The notes: generated by a model not told the origin, from the sequence alone. Positions 26,215 to 37,644 are shown, counted from the stretch's first letter. The stretch: DNA of 64,000 nucleotides from Methylobacterium sp. Leaf91 (GCF_001422815.1 NZ_LMMP01000009.1:35638-99637); one strand, 5' to 3'. Numbers and translations: made by a program.

Positions 26215-27221
26215 GCGTGGCCGCCGCATGGGCCGATCATCCGCGCGGCCGGATCGCCTTACGGATCGCCCTGGCTCTCGCAGCGATCGCCTGTGTCGCC
26301 CTCGTCCTCACGGCGCTGTCGTGGCTCCTCGGCTCCAGCGTGGCGCCACCGCCGCCCCGCTCCCCATTCGGTGTCGGATTTCGCGAGGCGGCGCCCTCGG
26401 CCACCGGGATCGGCGGCTGGCTGCTCGCCATGCAGTCGAGCTTCTCGCGCAGCCTGCAAGCCACCGTCGCTGCCATCAAGCAGGGCGGAAGCTGGGGGCC
26501 CATGATCCTCATCGGCTTCAGCTACGGCGTGTTCCACGCCGCCGGACCGGGCCATGGCAAGGCGGTGATCGCCGGCTACATCATGGCCGGGGAGCGGGCG
26601 CTGGCACGCGGCTTCTCGCTCAGTGCCGCCGCGGCTTTGCTGCAAGCCCTCGTCGCCATCGCCATCGTCGCCATCGGCAACCTCCTCCTCAACGCCACCG
26701 CCGCCGGGATGACGCGGGCCGGTACGGTAATCGAGACGGTGAGCTTCGCCCTCGTTGCCCTCCTCGGCCTCACGGTGACGTGGCGGAAGGCCGGACGACT
26801 GGCGGGGCTCGTTCACGGCGGTAACGCGGCCGCCTGCGCGCCCGGCTGCGGGCATGTCCACCTCAGCGACGCCACCGCCATCGGCCGCCTCGATTCCTGG
26901 CGCGAGCGGGCGGGCGTGGTACTGGCGGCCGGCTCACGCCCCTGCGCCGGCGCGATCCTCATCCTGGTCTTCTCCGCGTCGCAGGGCATTTTGGCGGCGG
27001 GCATCGCGGCAACGTTCGCCATGGCCCTGGGCACGGCCCTGACCACCGGGGTGCTGGCGAGCCTGGCGGTCTTCGCCAAGGCCCTGGCCCTGCGTCTCGC
27101 GGGAGGGCGCGGGTCCACGGGGGCCATCGCCGTAGGTGGGCTCGAACTGCTGGCCGGCGCTTTCGTCTTCGTGCTCGGCATCGCCATGCTGGCCGGGCTC
27201 GCCGTGGGCGTGGGCGGATAA
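26205..27221 (+). CDS. NicO/RcnA-type nickel/cobalt efflux protein
   Basis: 338-aa inner-membrane transporter of the NicO (RcnA/HoxN-like) family. The signature FHAAGPGHGKAVIAGYIMAGER is present, along with several hydrophobic helices and a histidine/cysteine-bearing loop (AACAPGCGHVHLSD). A second conserved region has GSRPCAGAILILVFS. The ATG at 26205 overlaps the upstream DUF1007 gene by 10 bp, so the two are co-translated. Export of Ni(II) or Co(II) is inferred from the family; the actual metal is not shown by the sequence. Confidence 0.85.
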   Translation: MSVGVAAAWADHPRGRIALRIALALAAIACVALVLTALSWLLGSSVAPPPPRSPFGVGFREAAPSATGIGGWLLAMQSSFSRSLQATVAAIKQGGSWGPMILIGFSYGVFHAAGPGHGKAVIAGYIMAGERALARGFSLSAAAALLQALVAIAIVAIGNLLLNATAAGMTRAGTVIETVSFALVALLGLTVTWRKAGRLAGLVHGGNAAACAPGCGHVHLSDATAIGRLDSWRERAGVVLAAGSRPCAGAILILVFSASQGILAAGIAATFAMALGTALTTGVLASLAVFAKALALRLAGGRGSTGAIAVGGLELLAGAFVFVLGIAMLAGLAVGVGG

Positions 27222-27318
27222 GATTTTCCTCGTCACGGATTGCCGTCCTGTGGCAGGTTTCGGATGACCCGCCGGTTCGCGGCTGGGTTTTCCCGTGAAA
27301 CCGACGGAGCCGGCCCGC

Positions 27319-28032
27319 ATGGCATCAGGTTTCGAGCACATCCTTCACTGGCGGTTGCTGTCCGGCTCGCACCCCTTCCCCGGCCCAGATGGCGGGACCT
27401 GCATCAACGAGGCAGCGGTCGTCGCGGCCGGCCTACCCTACCGGTCGATCCGCTCCTCTTCGGATTGTCCGACGTGTTTCTCGAAACCCCTCGCCGCTTA
27501 CGCGCTCGGCCTCAACGACGCGATGCCGGACGACCAGCGCTCTCGCTTGATGGCCTTCGTCCTGCGCCTGTCCGGCTCCGCTGATACGGCGGAGATCGAG
27601 GAGCAACGCACCCGCTTCCTCGCCCTGGAAAGCATTCGTCGAATCCTGCCACCTCTCCTCGACCGGGCAGGTTTTGCTGATCTTGCCGCTCGCTGCGACG
27701 AAACCCAGGATCTCGATGCGGGTCTTTTGGCTGCGCAGGCCGCTGCGTGGCGCGGCGGCACCGTGGCTCAGGCCGCGTCGCAGCAACGGGACTGGCGACG
27801 GGGCGCCCTCGCCTCCGCCATCGCTCGCAGCGCGGTGGCGGCAGTGAAGTCGGCCACCGATGCCCGGTCAGCGGCCGAGATCGCGGAAGGTTCGGCTCCT
27901 TTTGCCGAGGGCGTCTGGGACAGCGCAGCGACCATCCTCGACGAGGCCCTGACCATCGGACGGCAGGCACCGGACATCGATCTCGTTCAGGCGCAGGAAC
28001 GATTGGATGCGGCGCGGGCGAGCGCGTCCTGA
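27319..28032 (+). CDS. Conserved protein with GPDGGTCINEAA segment, function unknown
   Basis: 237-aa soluble protein. The N-terminal 80 residues contain a well-conserved block, HILHWRLLSGSHPFPGPDGGTCINEAAVVAAGLPYRS, followed by CPTCFSKPLAAYALGLNDAMPDDQR. I recognise the block as recurring in bacteria but know no assigned function. The rest is alanine-rich helix. I chose the ATG at 27319 over a GTG at 27295 because GGAG lies at a usable distance. It is on the same strand as the metal exporter, 97 bp downstream, and ends near a convergent phosphatase gene. Confidence 0.65.
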   Translation: MASGFEHILHWRLLSGSHPFPGPDGGTCINEAAVVAAGLPYRSIRSSSDCPTCFSKPLAAYALGLNDAMPDDQRSRLMAFVLRLSGSADTAEIEEQRTRFLALESIRRILPPLLDRAGFADLAARCDETQDLDAGLLAAQAAAWRGGTVAQAASQQRDWRRGALASAIARSAVAAVKSATDARSAAEIAEGSAPFAEGVWDSAATILDEALTIGRQAPDIDLVQAQERLDAARASAS

Positions 28033-28080
28033 GCCTCGGCCAATAGGTTCGACGAGGCGGGTGATCTCCGCTGCGTCGGC

Positions 28081-28665
28081 TCAGACGGCCACGGGCCCCG
28101 ATGCGAGGTCGAGTTCGGTGGTGGCACAGTTGTCGAGCCAGATGCCGGTGAGGTGAAAGAAGAACGTGCCGTGGCCGACGACGGCGATGGTCCGCTCGCG
28201 CCGCTCGGTCAGCCAGTCGCGGAACGTCGCCACGCGACGATCGAAGAGGTGGCGCGGCTCCACATGGACACCCTCCGCGATCGGCTCGCCCTCGGCATGC
28301 CACCAGATTTCGGGCAGGTGATCGATATCGAGATGCGGGAATTCCGCCTTCAACACGGAGGCGGCGCGCCCGACATCGCAGCTGCTCTCCTGGCATTCGC
28401 GATGGAGCACTTCCACCAGGATCTCGGGCTTGGCCGGATGATCGCCGAAAATGCCGGCGGTGGTCTGGATGGCGCGGGTGAGCGGAGACGTCACCACCAG
28501 ATCGAAGGGGATGTCCCGCAGCCGTTCCCGGGCCGCCGCGACCTGGGCGATGCCCCGCTCCGTCAGCCGGGCATCGATATGGCCGGGATCGCGACCGGTG
28601 AGGCGATGGGCTGCGTTGAAGGTGGATTCGCCGTGGCGGATGCAGACGATGCGTGTCTCGGGCAT
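28081..28665 (-). CDS. Histidine phosphatase superfamily protein
   Basis: 194-aa phosphoglycerate mutase-like phosphatase. The catalytic RHG motif is at the N terminus (IVCIRHGEST, His11), with TSPLTRAIQT and the second active histidine in AVVGHGTFFFHLTG. The short length and absence of the mutase insert point to a phosphatase rather than a mutase. Substrate unknown. The ATG at 28665 begins the first strand, and 60 further upstream codons read non-conserved sequence. It is divergent from the recombinase gene. Confidence 0.82.
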   Translation of the reverse strand: MPETRIVCIRHGESTFNAAHRLTGRDPGHIDARLTERGIAQVAAARERLRDIPFDLVVTSPLTRAIQTTAGIFGDHPAKPEILVEVLHRECQESSCDVGRAASVLKAEFPHLDIDHLPEIWWHAEGEPIAEGVHVEPRHLFDRRVATFRDWLTERRERTIAVVGHGTFFFHLTGIWLDNCATTELDLASGPVAV

Positions 28666-28836
28666 GCGGGCTCGGATCGGGAGGGACGACAGGGGTAGGA
28701 TGCGATGATCAAGCGCTGAGCCGCTGCGCCGTTCCGTGAAACAGCCGACCACCGCCACGATCTCCTCGCCCCGTCGGCAACGCTCCGTCAACCTCGGTGG
28801 CGTTGAGTGGGCTTTTCGCTCTTGGATCACCGCGCG

Positions 28837-29862
28837 ATGCTCCACGTTCCGCCTTCACCTGCCACTGCCAGCGCCATCGCCTTTCCCGGCGACGAGGCAG
28901 TCCGGTCCGTCGCCATGGCGTGGCAGGACAGTTTGCTGCGCGAGCGCCGGATGGCCGCGAACACGGTGGAAGCCTATGCGCGCGACCTACGGCAGTTCCT
29001 CGACCACCTGCAGAGGCGGCATGGCACGGTCGGAATCGCCGGGCTCGTCGCATTGAAGCCCCGCGACATCCGTGGATTCATGGCAGCGCGCCGGGCCGAG
29101 ACGGTGAGCGGTCGATCGCTGATGCGCGCGCTCGCGGGCCTTCGCTCCTTCGCGCGGCACCTCGAACGGGACGGTCACGGCAGCGTGTCGGCCCTCGGGG
29201 CGATCCGCTCGCCCAAGGTCGAGCGGCGCTTGCCTCGCCCGATTCCCATCGCCGCCGCCCGCGCCTTGACCGATATCGACATCCGCGCCGGGGAATCCCG
29301 CGAGCCCTGGGTTCTGGCGCGTGACGCCGCCGTTCTCGCTCTTCTCTACGGTTCCGGCCTGCGCATTTCCGAAGCCCTCGGCCTCACCCGCCGCGATGCG
29401 CCCGTACCGGGAGTGGAGTCGGTGACGGTGATGGGCAAAGGCGGCAAGGAGCGGATGGTGCCGATCCTTCCCGTGGTGGCCGAGGCGGTGGCGGCCTATC
29501 TCGCCGCGTGCCCCCATGCGCTCGATCCGCAAGGGCCTCTCTTCGTTGGCGTGAAAGGCGGCAAGCTCTCCCCGCGGATCATCCAATATGCGGTGGCCTC
29601 CCTGCGCGGCGCCCTCGGCCTGCCGGACAGCGCCACGCCCCACGCCTTGCGGCACTCCTTCGCCACGCACCTCCTCGGCCGCCAGGGGGAGTTGCGCGCG
29701 ATCCAGGAATTGCTCGGCCACGCCTCGCTCTCGACGACGCAGCTCTACACCAAGGTCGACGCCGCCCGCCTGATGGATGCGTTCGAGCAGGCCCATCCGC
29801 GTGCGGGTGCGCGCGCTACAGATCGAGTTCGGGATAGCGTCGGAAGATCCCCTGCTGGTTGA
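28837..29862 (+). CDS. xerC: Tyrosine recombinase XerC
   Basis: 341-aa site-specific recombinase. All six catalytic residues of the family are visible: Arg176 (SGLRISE), Lys204 (GKGGKERMVP), His269/Arg272 (HALRHSFATHLL), His295 (LGHASLSTT) and nucleophile Tyr304 (QLYTKVD). An N-terminal SAM-like core-binding domain spans about 28-115. The length and lack of phage context suggest the chromosomal dimer-resolving XerC. I use the ATG at 28837; a GTG ten codons earlier is possible. The 3' end overlaps the convergent glutathione transferase gene by 47 bp. Confidence 0.85.
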   Translation: MLHVPPSPATASAIAFPGDEAVRSVAMAWQDSLLRERRMAANTVEAYARDLRQFLDHLQRRHGTVGIAGLVALKPRDIRGFMAARRAETVSGRSLMRALAGLRSFARHLERDGHGSVSALGAIRSPKVERRLPRPIPIAAARALTDIDIRAGESREPWVLARDAAVLALLYGSGLRISEALGLTRRDAPVPGVESVTVMGKGGKERMVPILPVVAEAVAAYLAACPHALDPQGPLFVGVKGGKLSPRIIQYAVASLRGALGLPDSATPHALRHSFATHLLGRQGELRAIQELLGHASLSTTQLYTKVDAARLMDAFEQAHPRAGARATDRVRDSVGRSPAG

Positions 29863-30538
29863 AGGGGATGCGGCGCGGGCTCGCCAGATAGGCGGCGATC
29901 CCGGGCCGTTGCCGCACCGCGTCGTGAAGGGCGGCGACGTGGCGGTTTTCGGCGAGGGTCCGCTCCGTCGCGTGGGGGAACGCGTAGAGCAACCCGTCCA
30001 CGAGTTGGAACAGGGACAGATCGGCGTAGGTCGTGGACCCGCCGACGAGATGGCGGTCGTCGTTGCGGCCGAGCACATGGTCGAACCAGGCGAGATATTC
30101 CGGAATCCGGTTCGCCTGAAAGTCCTTCGCTCGCCGAAGCGCTTCCGGCTTCTGGTCCTCGTAGGTGAGGCTCACCGCGATGGGATGGTGAGTGTCGTGT
30201 GCCTCGGCCACCACATCCGCGATGGTCAGCTGGATCTGATGGGTCCAGATGCGGTCGGCTTCGTCCGACGGCGCGAGGCCGAGCCGGGGACCGAGATAGA
30301 GCAGGATCGCCGCCGTCTGTCCGACCACGACGTCGCCATCTCGGAGGAAGGGCGGCGCATAGGACGGCCGCGCCACCGAGGGATCGCCGAGAAAAGCGGT
30401 CATGGCGCCGAGGCCCTGGCCCTCCTCCTCTCGTTCGCGGGCGATATCGACATACTCCGCCCCGGCATCCTCCAGGGCGAGGCGGACGAACTCACCGCGC
30501 CCCTGGATCGTCGGCCAGTAATAGAGTTCGTAGGGCAT
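29816..30538 (-). CDS. Glutathione S-transferase family protein
   Basis: 240-aa glutathione S-transferase. The thioredoxin-like N-terminal domain (MPYELYYWPTIQGRGEFVRLALEDAGAEY) carries the active-site Tyr, and VVGQTAAILLYLGPRLGL is the glutathione-binding QS/T region. The C-terminal helical domain has FLVGGSTTYADLSLFQLVDGL-type sequence (here HLVGGSTTYADLSLF). It resembles sigma/alpha-class enzymes. It is probably a cytosolic detoxification enzyme; substrate unknown. It overlaps xerC tail to tail. Confidence 0.85.
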   Translation of the reverse strand: MPYELYYWPTIQGRGEFVRLALEDAGAEYVDIAREREEEGQGLGAMTAFLGDPSVARPSYAPPFLRDGDVVVGQTAAILLYLGPRLGLAPSDEADRIWTHQIQLTIADVVAEAHDTHHPIAVSLTYEDQKPEALRRAKDFQANRIPEYLAWFDHVLGRNDDRHLVGGSTTYADLSLFQLVDGLLYAFPHATERTLAENRHVAALHDAVRQRPGIAAYLASPRRIPFNQQGIFRRYPELDL

Positions 30539-30683
30539 CCGGCGCTCCGCTGCGGAAGGTGTGAGACACCTGTTCCAACACGGGCACCCCGTCCGGGGTG
30601 CCGAGCGATGCGACGTTCCCGGACGGCGGCCTACGTCGAACCCGCCCTCCGGCTCATTGCCAAGACGGGGGCGGTAGCCCGTC

Positions 30684-32084
30684 TCAGATGTGGATCGCCC
30701 GCTTGCCGACGGCGAGGGCTGCTTCCTTGACCGCCTCGGTCAGCGTCGGGTGAGCGTGGCAGGTCCGGGCCACGTCCTCGGCGCTGGCACCGAATTCCAT
30801 GGCGACGGCCACTTCCGCGATCAGGTTGCCCGCATCCGCACCGACGATATGAACGCCGAGCACCCGGTCGGTCTTGGCATCGGCCAGGATCTTCACGAAC
30901 CCGTCCGTGGTGTGGTTGACCTTGGCGCGACCGTTCGCCGTGAAGGGGAACTTGCCCGCATTGTAGGCGATACCGTCCTTCTTCAGCTCTTCCTCGGTCT
31001 TCCCCACCGAGGCGACTTCCGGATAGGTGTAGACCACGTTCGGGATCACCCCGTAATTCACGTGGCCCGATTGCCCGGCGAGGAGTTCCGCCACGGCGAC
31101 ACCCTCGTCCTCGGCCTTGTGAGCGAGCATCGGCCCCGCGATCACGTCGCCGATGGCGTAGATGCCGGTGACGTTGGTGGCGTAGTGGCTGTCGGTCTGG
31201 ATGCGGCCCTTGTTGTCGAGCTGCACGCCCACGGTTTCGAGACCCAGCTTCTCGGTGTAGGGCACGCGGCCGATGGCCACGAGCACCACGTCGGCCTCGA
31301 GCTTCTCGGCTTCGCCGCCGGCGGCCGGCTCCACCGAGACGGTGGCGGCGCCGTCCTTCACCTCGACGCCGGTGACCTTCGACGACAGCTTGAAGACGAT
31401 GCCCTGCTTGCCGAGGATGCGCTGGAACTGCTTGCCGACCTCACCATCCATGCCGGGTAGGACGCGGTCGAGATATTCCACCACGGTGACCTCCGAGCCG
31501 AGGCGACGCCAGACGGAGCCGAGTTCGAGGCCGATCACGCCCGCGCCGATGATGAGGAGCTTCTTCGGCACGGACTGAAGCTCGAGGGCGCCGGTGGAGG
31601 AGACGACGATCGTCTCGTCGATCGTCACGCCGGGCAGCTTCGTCACGTCGGAGCCGGTGGCGATGACGATGTTCTTCGTCTCCAGCATCTGGTTGCCGCC
31701 ATCCTCGGACAGCACCTCGACGCGGCCGGCACCGGCGACCCGGCCAAGGCCGTGATAGGCGTCGATCCCGTTCTTCTTCAGCAGGAACTCGACGCCCTTG
31801 GTGTTGCCGTCGACGCCGTCCTGCTTGAACGACATCATCTTCTTGAGGTCGAGTTCGGGCGCGCTGACGATGACGCCCATGTCGGCGAAGTGTTTCGAGG
31901 CCTCCTCGAACGCCTCGGAGGCGTGAAGCAGGGCTTTCGACGGGATGCAGCCGACATTGAGGCAGGTGCCGCCATGGGTCGCCCGCTTCTCCACCACGGC
32001 GGTCTTGAGTCCGAGCTGGGCGGCGCGGATGGCGCAAACATAGCCGCCGGGGCCGGTACCGATGACGACGAGATCGTAGGACAT
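30684..32084 (-). CDS. lpdA: Dihydrolipoyl dehydrogenase (E3)
   Basis: 466-aa FAD flavoprotein that reoxidises dihydrolipoamide of the 2-oxoglutarate dehydrogenase complex. The FAD-binding [17 protein letters not shown] is at the N terminus, and the redox-active disulfide Cys41/Cys46 is in [13 protein letters not shown]. The NAD-binding [17 protein letters not shown] and the C-terminal active-site [15 protein letters not shown] are present. The ATG at 32084 starts the beta strand; 15 earlier codons in frame are not conserved. It is the last gene of the mdh-sucCDAB-lpd block. Confidence 0.93.
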   Translation of the reverse strand: MSYDLVVIGTGPGGYVCAIRAAQLGLKTAVVEKRATHGGTCLNVGCIPSKALLHASEAFEEASKHFADMGVIVSAPELDLKKMMSFKQDGVDGNTKGVEFLLKKNGIDAYHGLGRVAGAGRVEVLSEDGGNQMLETKNIVIATGSDVTKLPGVTIDETIVVSSTGALELQSVPKKLLIIGAGVIGLELGSVWRRLGSEVTVVEYLDRVLPGMDGEVGKQFQRILGKQGIVFKLSSKVTGVEVKDGAATVSVEPAAGGEAEKLEADVVLVAIGRVPYTEKLGLETVGVQLDNKGRIQTDSHYATNVTGIYAIGDVIAGPMLAHKAEDEGVAVAELLAGQSGHVNYGVIPNVVYTYPEVASVGKTEEELKKDGIAYNAGKFPFTANGRAKVNHTTDGFVKILADAKTDRVLGVHIVGADAGNLIAEVAVAMEFGASAEDVARTCHAHPTLTEAVKEAALAVGKRAIHI

Positions 32085-32198
32085 AGGCTGGTGACTCGCT
32101 TGAAGGTTCGGCAGGTCAGGCCCCACCATCGAAGTTCACGCACGCGGAAGCGTCCGGCCGCCCTGCGGCGGCCGGCGGACGGCAGCTGCCGGGTTGTT

Positions 32199-33524
32199 TC
32201 AGAGGTCCAGCACGAGGCGTGCCGGATCCTCCAGCGCCTCCTTGACGCGCACGAGGAAGGTCACGGCCTCCTTCCCGTCGACGATGCGGTGATCGTAGGA
32301 GAGCGCGAGATACATCATCGGCCGCGCCTCGATCTTGCCGGCGCGGACCACCGGACGCTCCTCGATGCGGTGCATGCCGAGGATGCCCGATTGCGGCGCG
32401 TTGAGGATCGGGGTCGACATCAGCGAGCCATAGATGCCGCCATTGGTGATGGTGAAGGTGCCGCCCTGCATCTCCTCGATGGACAACTTGCCGTCCCGCG
32501 CCTTCTTGCCGAAACCGGAGATCGTCTTCTCGATGCCGGCGATGGAGAGGTCGTCGGCATTGCGCACCACCGGCACGACGAGGCCCTTATCGGTGCCGAC
32601 GGCGATGCCGATATGGTAGTAGTTCTTGTAGACGAGGTCGGTCCCGTCGATCTCGGCATTGACCGCCGGCACGTCCTTGAGCGCTCCGATCACCGCCTTG
32701 GTGAAGAAGCCCATGAAGCCGAGCTTGGTGCCGTGCTTCTTCTCGAACATGTCCTTGTACTGGGCGCGCATGGCCATCACGGCCGACATGTCGACGTCGT
32801 TGAACGTCGTCAGCATCGCCGCCGTGTCCTGGGCGTCCTTGAGCCGGCGCGCGATGGTCTGGCGCAGCTTCGTCATCTTCACGCGCTCTTCGCGCGCGGC
32901 ATCGTCGGGCTTCGAGGCGGGGCGCGGCGGCGAGGGAGCCTTGGCCTGGCGGGCCGGCTCCTGAGCCGGGGCCGGGGCGGAGGGCGCCTTGGAGGTCGCC
33001 TCGATCATGTCACCCTTGGTGACGCGACCGTCCTTGCCGGTGCCGTTCACCGTCGATGGGTCGATGCCGGATTCCCGCGCCATCTTGGCGACGGCGGGGC
33101 CGTTATCGCCGGCCTGACGATCGGATTTCGGCGCAGCGGCCTCGCCGTGGTTGCCGTAGGCCGCCGAGGATTCCTCGGCGGGCGCCTTGTCCGCGCCCTC
33201 GGATTTCGGCGTCGCCTCTTCGGTGCGGGTGTCGGCCTTCGTCTCGGTCTTCTTGGCGGCGGGAGCCTTGGCGCCTCCGCCGGCGCCGGCCTCGACGATG
33301 GAGCCGAGCAGGGCGCCGGGCTCCACGGTCTCGCCGTCCTTCACCAGGATCTCACCGAGTTCACCGGCGGCGGGCGCGTTGACTTCGAGGGTGACCTTGT
33401 CGGTCTCGAGCTCAACAAGGGGCTCGTCCGCCGCCACCGCGTCGCCCGGCTTCTTGAACCAGCGGCCGATGGTGGCCTCGCTCACGGATTCGCCCAGCGT
33501 AGGAACGAGGATGTCGGTTGCCAT
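32199..33524 (-). CDS. sucB: 2-oxoglutarate dehydrogenase E2, dihydrolipoyl succinyltransferase
   Basis: 441-aa E2 core enzyme that transfers succinyl groups to CoA. It holds one lipoyl domain with the lipoylated Lys43 in [11 protein letters not shown]. An alanine/proline/lysine-rich linker follows, then a subunit-binding domain ([30 protein letters not shown]) and the catalytic domain ending with [16 protein letters not shown] (active His). It is full length. It lies 56 bp after sucA on the same strand. Confidence 0.95.
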   Translation of the reverse strand: MATDILVPTLGESVSEATIGRWFKKPGDAVAADEPLVELETDKVTLEVNAPAAGELGEILVKDGETVEPGALLGSIVEAGAGGGAKAPAAKKTETKADTRTEEATPKSEGADKAPAEESSAAYGNHGEAAAPKSDRQAGDNGPAVAKMARESGIDPSTVNGTGKDGRVTKGDMIEATSKAPSAPAPAQEPARQAKAPSPPRPASKPDDAAREERVKMTKLRQTIARRLKDAQDTAAMLTTFNDVDMSAVMAMRAQYKDMFEKKHGTKLGFMGFFTKAVIGALKDVPAVNAEIDGTDLVYKNYYHIGIAVGTDKGLVVPVVRNADDLSIAGIEKTISGFGKKARDGKLSIEEMQGGTFTITNGGIYGSLMSTPILNAPQSGILGMHRIEERPVVRAGKIEARPMMYLALSYDHRIVDGKEAVTFLVRVKEALEDPARLVLDL

Positions 33525-33580
33525 GGTGCTCTGTCCGCCCGAATGGTTTGGTCGCGTCGGAGAAGGGGATACCGGGGTCG

Positions 33581-36568
33581 TCAGACCGCCAGCGCCTCGT
33601 TGAGGAAGGCCTGGAGCTGGGCCTGATGCTTGGAAAGAAGGCCGACCGCCGTGGACGCCGAGGCGGGGCGGCCGACATAGCGCGCCCGCTTCACCTGCGA
33701 CTGAGCCTGGCCGAGGACCCATTCGAGATACGGATCGACAAAGGACCAGGCGCCCATGTTCTTGGGCTCCTCCTGGCACCACACCACCTCTGCATTGCGG
33801 AAGCGCGCCATCTCGTTGGCCAGCGCCTTGAGCGGGAACGGATAGAGCTGCTCCACGCGCATCAGGTAGACATCGTTGACGCCACGCTTCTCGCGTTCGT
33901 CGTAGAGGTCGTAATAAACCTTGCCCGAGCAGAGCACGACGCGACGGATCTTGTCGTCCTTCACGAGCTTGATCGTGTCGTCTTCGTGCTCGGCATCGTC
34001 CCAGAGCACGCGGTGGAAGGTCGATCCCTCCGCCAGCATGTCGAGGTTCGACACCGCCCGCTTGTGCCGCAGGAGCGATTTCGGGGTCATCAGCACCAGC
34101 GGCTTGCGGAACTCGCGGTTCAGCTGACGGCGCAGGATGTGGAAGTAGTTCGAGGGAGTCGTGCAGTTGGCGACCTGCATGTTGTCCTCGGCACACATCT
34201 GCAGGAAGCGCTCGAGGCGGGCCGAGGAATGCTCCGGCCCCTGCCCCTCGTAGCCATGCGGCAGCAGCAGCGTCAGGCCGGACATGCGCAGCCACTTGCG
34301 CTCGCCCGAAGAGATGAACTGATCGATGACGACCTGCGCGCCGTTGGCGAAATCGCCGAACTGCGCCTCCCACAGAACCAGGGAATTGGGGTCGGCCAGC
34401 GAGTAGCCGTATTCGAAGCCGAGCACGGCCTCCTCGGAGAGCATCGAGTTGATGACCTCGAGATTCGCCTGCCCCTCGCGGATGGAGTTGAGCGAGGTGT
34501 AGCGCTGCTCGTTCTCCTGATCGATCACGACGGCATGGCGCTGCGAGAAGGTCCCGCGCTCCACGTCCTGGCCCGACAGCCGGACCCGATGCCCCTCGAT
34601 GAGGAGCGAACCGAAGGCCAGGGCCTCGGCCGTCGCCCAGTCGATCCCCTTGCCCGTCTCGACGGCCTTGGCGCGGTTGTCGAAGAAGCGCTGGATCGTG
34701 CGGTGGAGGTGGAAGCCGGGCGGCGGCGTGGTGATGCGCTGGGCGATCTCGCGCAGGATATCGGCCGGCACGCCGGTCTTGCCACGGCGCGGATCGTCCA
34801 CGTCCTCACGCACGGCCTTGAAGCCGGACCAGCGCCCGTCGAGCCAATCGGCCTTGTTGGCCTTGTAGTTTCCGGCGACCTCCAGTTCCCCGTCGAGCAT
34901 GGCCCGGAACTCGGCCTTGCGCGCGTCGAACTGCTCCTGCGTCAGCACACCCTCGGCGATGAGCTTCTTGGCGTAGGTCTCCAGCGCCGTCGGGTGCTTG
35001 CGGATGCGCTGGTACATCTTCGGCTGGGTGAAAGCCGGCTCGTCGCCCTCGTTATGGCCGAAGCGGCGGTAGCACAGCATGTCGATGACGACGGGCTTGC
35101 CGAACTTCTGGCGGTACTCGATGGCGATCTTGGCCGCGAAGGTGACGGCCTCCGGGTCGTCGCCGTTGCAGTGGAAGATTGGCGCTTCCACCATCTTGGC
35201 GACGTCGGACGGATAGGGTGACGAGCGCGAGAAGCGCGGATCGGTGGTGAAGCCGATCTGGTTGTTGATGATGAAGTGGATCGATCCGCCGGTGCGGTGC
35301 CCCTTGAGGCCCGACAGGCCGAGGCACTCGGCCACCACGCCCTGGCCGGCGAAGGCCGCATCGCCGTGGATGAGCAGCGGCACGACGCTGGTGCGCTGGA
35401 CATTCGGCTTGGCCCGCTGGTCCTGCTTGGCGCGCACCTTACCCAGCACCACCGGATCGACGATCTCGAGATGGGACGGGTTGGCGGTCAGCGAGAGGTG
35501 GACGTTGTTGTCGTCGAAGGTACGGTCCGACGAAGCACCGAGATGGTACTTCACGTCGCCCGAGCCCTCGACTTCGGCGGGAGAGGCCGAGCCGCCCTTG
35601 AACTCGTTGAAGATCGCCCGGAACGGCTTCGACATGACGTTCGACAGCACGTTGAGGCGGCCGCGATGGGCCATGCCGAGCACGATCTCCTTCGCGCCCA
35701 ACGCGCCGCCGCGCTTAATGATCTGCTCCAGCGCCGGAATCATCGATTCCGACCCGTCGAGGCCGAAGCGCTTGGTGCCGGTGTATTTGAGGTCGAGGAA
35801 CTTCTCGAATCCCTCCGCCTCCACCAGCTTGTTCAGGATGGCGCGCCGGCCCTCGGGCGTGAAGGAGATCTCCTTGCCCTTGCCTTCGATACGCTCCTGA
35901 ATCCACGCCTTCTCCTCCGGGTTGGAGATGTGCATGAACTCGACGCCCAGCGTCTGGCAGTAGGTGCGCTCCAGGATCTCGACGATCTCGCGGATGGTCG
36001 AATATTGGAGGCCGAGCACGTTATCGAGGAAGATCGGACGGTCCCAATCCTTCTCCTCGAAACCGTAATGCTGGGGGTGCAGCTCCTCGTGGTCGCCGCG
36101 CGGGGCGAGGCCGAGGGGATCGAGCTTGGCGTGGAGATGGCCGCGCATGCGATAGGCGCGGATCAACATGATCGCGCGGACGGAATCCTTGGTCGCCTGC
36201 TCGACCGAGACGCCGCTGGCGGCGACGACGGCCGCGCCATTGGCGGCCTTGGCGCCATCGATCTTCGCGGTGTCAGACTTCGCGCGGATCTTCTCGCCCA
36301 CCGCCTTCTCGACGGTGGCCCAGTTGCCGTCCAGGGCCGAGACCATCTCGCCATTGGCATGGACCGGCCAATTCGGCTTCTGCCATGAGGCGCCGGCGGC
36401 ATTCTTCTCGGCAAGGCCGCTCTCGTCACCGAGGGATTTGAAGAAATCCTGCCACTGCGGATCGACCGAATGCGGATCGCGGGCATAGGCCGCCTGCAAT
36501 TCCTCGAGATAGGCGGCGTTGCCGCCGGTGAGGAACGAGGTTTCGAGAAGCGCGTCCTGGCGAGCCAT
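33581..36568 (-). CDS. sucA: 2-oxoglutarate dehydrogenase E1 component
   Basis: 995-aa thiamine diphosphate enzyme that decarboxylates 2-oxoglutarate in the TCA cycle. It has the family N terminus ([26 protein letters not shown]), [45 protein letters not shown] and a thiamine-binding [21 protein letters not shown] region. The C-terminal half includes [42 protein letters not shown] sequence (here SSGERKW). It is intact. A 183-bp spacer from sucD, with a hairpin at 36665-36686, leaves room for a separate promoter. Confidence 0.95.
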   Translation of the reverse strand: MARQDALLETSFLTGGNAAYLEELQAAYARDPHSVDPQWQDFFKSLGDESGLAEKNAAGASWQKPNWPVHANGEMVSALDGNWATVEKAVGEKIRAKSDTAKIDGAKAANGAAVVAASGVSVEQATKDSVRAIMLIRAYRMRGHLHAKLDPLGLAPRGDHEELHPQHYGFEEKDWDRPIFLDNVLGLQYSTIREIVEILERTYCQTLGVEFMHISNPEEKAWIQERIEGKGKEISFTPEGRRAILNKLVEAEGFEKFLDLKYTGTKRFGLDGSESMIPALEQIIKRGGALGAKEIVLGMAHRGRLNVLSNVMSKPFRAIFNEFKGGSASPAEVEGSGDVKYHLGASSDRTFDDNNVHLSLTANPSHLEIVDPVVLGKVRAKQDQRAKPNVQRTSVVPLLIHGDAAFAGQGVVAECLGLSGLKGHRTGGSIHFIINNQIGFTTDPRFSRSSPYPSDVAKMVEAPIFHCNGDDPEAVTFAAKIAIEYRQKFGKPVVIDMLCYRRFGHNEGDEPAFTQPKMYQRIRKHPTALETYAKKLIAEGVLTQEQFDARKAEFRAMLDGELEVAGNYKANKADWLDGRWSGFKAVREDVDDPRRGKTGVPADILREIAQRITTPPPGFHLHRTIQRFFDNRAKAVETGKGIDWATAEALAFGSLLIEGHRVRLSGQDVERGTFSQRHAVVIDQENEQRYTSLNSIREGQANLEVINSMLSEEAVLGFEYGYSLADPNSLVLWEAQFGDFANGAQVVIDQFISSGERKWLRMSGLTLLLPHGYEGQGPEHSSARLERFLQMCAEDNMQVANCTTPSNYFHILRRQLNREFRKPLVLMTPKSLLRHKRAVSNLDMLAEGSTFHRVLWDDAEHEDDTIKLVKDDKIRRVVLCSGKVYYDLYDEREKRGVNDVYLMRVEQLYPFPLKALANEMARFRNAEVVWCQEEPKNMGAWSFVDPYLEWVLGQAQSQVKRARYVGRPASASTAVGLLSKHQAQLQAFLNEALAV

Positions 36569-36664
36569 CTTCGATCATCCTACCGCTTGGCGGAGTGGCC
36601 ACCCCTGCGGCGGCCCCCTGCTCCCCATGGCGCCGACGGGCGCTTCGATGGGGATGTTCGTGGC

Positions 36665-36686
36665 GGCGCGGCGATCAAGCCGCGCC
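36665..36686 (-). terminator. Hairpin between sucD and sucA
   Basis: Eight-base arms ggcgcggc and gccgcgcc with a six-base loop, 66 bp after the sucD stop and 97 bp before the sucA start. No T-run follows on the minus strand. It may attenuate or stabilise the sucCD transcript rather than act as a strong terminator. Confidence 0.35.
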
Positions 36687-36751
36687 GTTTCCTAGATAGA
36701 TGCTGCGGAGCCATTTTGCACCGCAACACAAGTGACAGATTCCCGAGAACC

Positions 36752-37636
36752 TCACCCCTTGAGGACGTCGACCAGCGTGCTGCCGAGGCGCGCCGGAGAC
36801 GGCGATACCCGGATGCCGGCCGCTTCCATCGCGGCGATCTTGTCCTCGGCTCCGCCCTTGCCGCCCGAGATGATGGCACCGGCATGGCCCATGCGGCGGC
36901 CCGGAGGAGCCGTGCGCCCGGCGATGAAGCCCACCATCGGCTTGCGACGGCCGCGCTTGGCCTCGTCGGCAATGAACTGTGCCGCCTCTTCCTCGGCGGA
37001 ACCGCCGATCTCGCCGATCATGACGATCGATTCGGTCTTGTCGTCGGCCAGGAACAGTTCGAGCATCGAGATGAACTCGGTGCCCTTCACCGGATCGCCG
37101 CCGATGCCGACTGCCGTGGTCTGCCCGAGACCGGCATTCGTGGTCTGGAACACGGCCTCGTAGGTCAGCGTGCCGGAGCGCGAGACGATACCCACCGAGC
37201 CCGGCTTGAAGATGTTGGCGGGCATGATGCCGATCTTGCATTCGCCGGCCGTGACCACGCCCGGGCAGTTCGGCCCGATGAGGCGCGACTTCGAGCCTTC
37301 GAGGGAGCGCTTCACCCGCACCATGTCGAGGACCGGAATCCCCTCGGTGATGCAGACGATGAGCGGAATCTCGGCGGCGATGGCCTCGCAGATGGCATCG
37401 GCTGCGCCCGGCGGCGGCACGTAGACGACCGATGCGGTCGCGCCGGTGGCCTCGCGGGCTTCGGCCACGGTGTCGAAGACCGGCAGGCCGAGATGGGTCG
37501 CGCCGCCTTTGCCGGGCGAGGTGCCGCCGACCATCTTGGTGCCGTAGGCGATCGCCTGTTCGGAATGGAAGGTCCCGTTCTTGCCGGTGAAGCCCTGGCA
37601 GATGACCTTGGTGTTCGCGTCGATCAGGATGGACAT
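36752..37636 (-). CDS. sucD: Succinate-CoA ligase, alpha subunit
   Basis: 294-aa alpha subunit of the ADP-forming succinyl-CoA synthetase. It contains the CoA-binding Rossmann start ([27 protein letters not shown]), GGTSPGKGG and the active-site histidine near the C terminus in [14 protein letters not shown]. It begins eight bases after the sucC stop on the same strand, so the two subunits are made from one message. No anomalies seen. Confidence 0.95.
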   Translation of the reverse strand: MSILIDANTKVICQGFTGKNGTFHSEQAIAYGTKMVGGTSPGKGGATHLGLPVFDTVAEAREATGATASVVYVPPPGAADAICEAIAAEIPLIVCITEGIPVLDMVRVKRSLEGSKSRLIGPNCPGVVTAGECKIGIMPANIFKPGSVGIVSRSGTLTYEAVFQTTNAGLGQTTAVGIGGDPVKGTEFISMLELFLADDKTESIVMIGEIGGSAEEEAAQFIADEAKRGRRKPMVGFIAGRTAPPGRRMGHAGAIISGGKGGAEDKIAAMEAAGIRVSPSPARLGSTLVDVLKG

Positions 37637-37644
37637 GGGTACTC

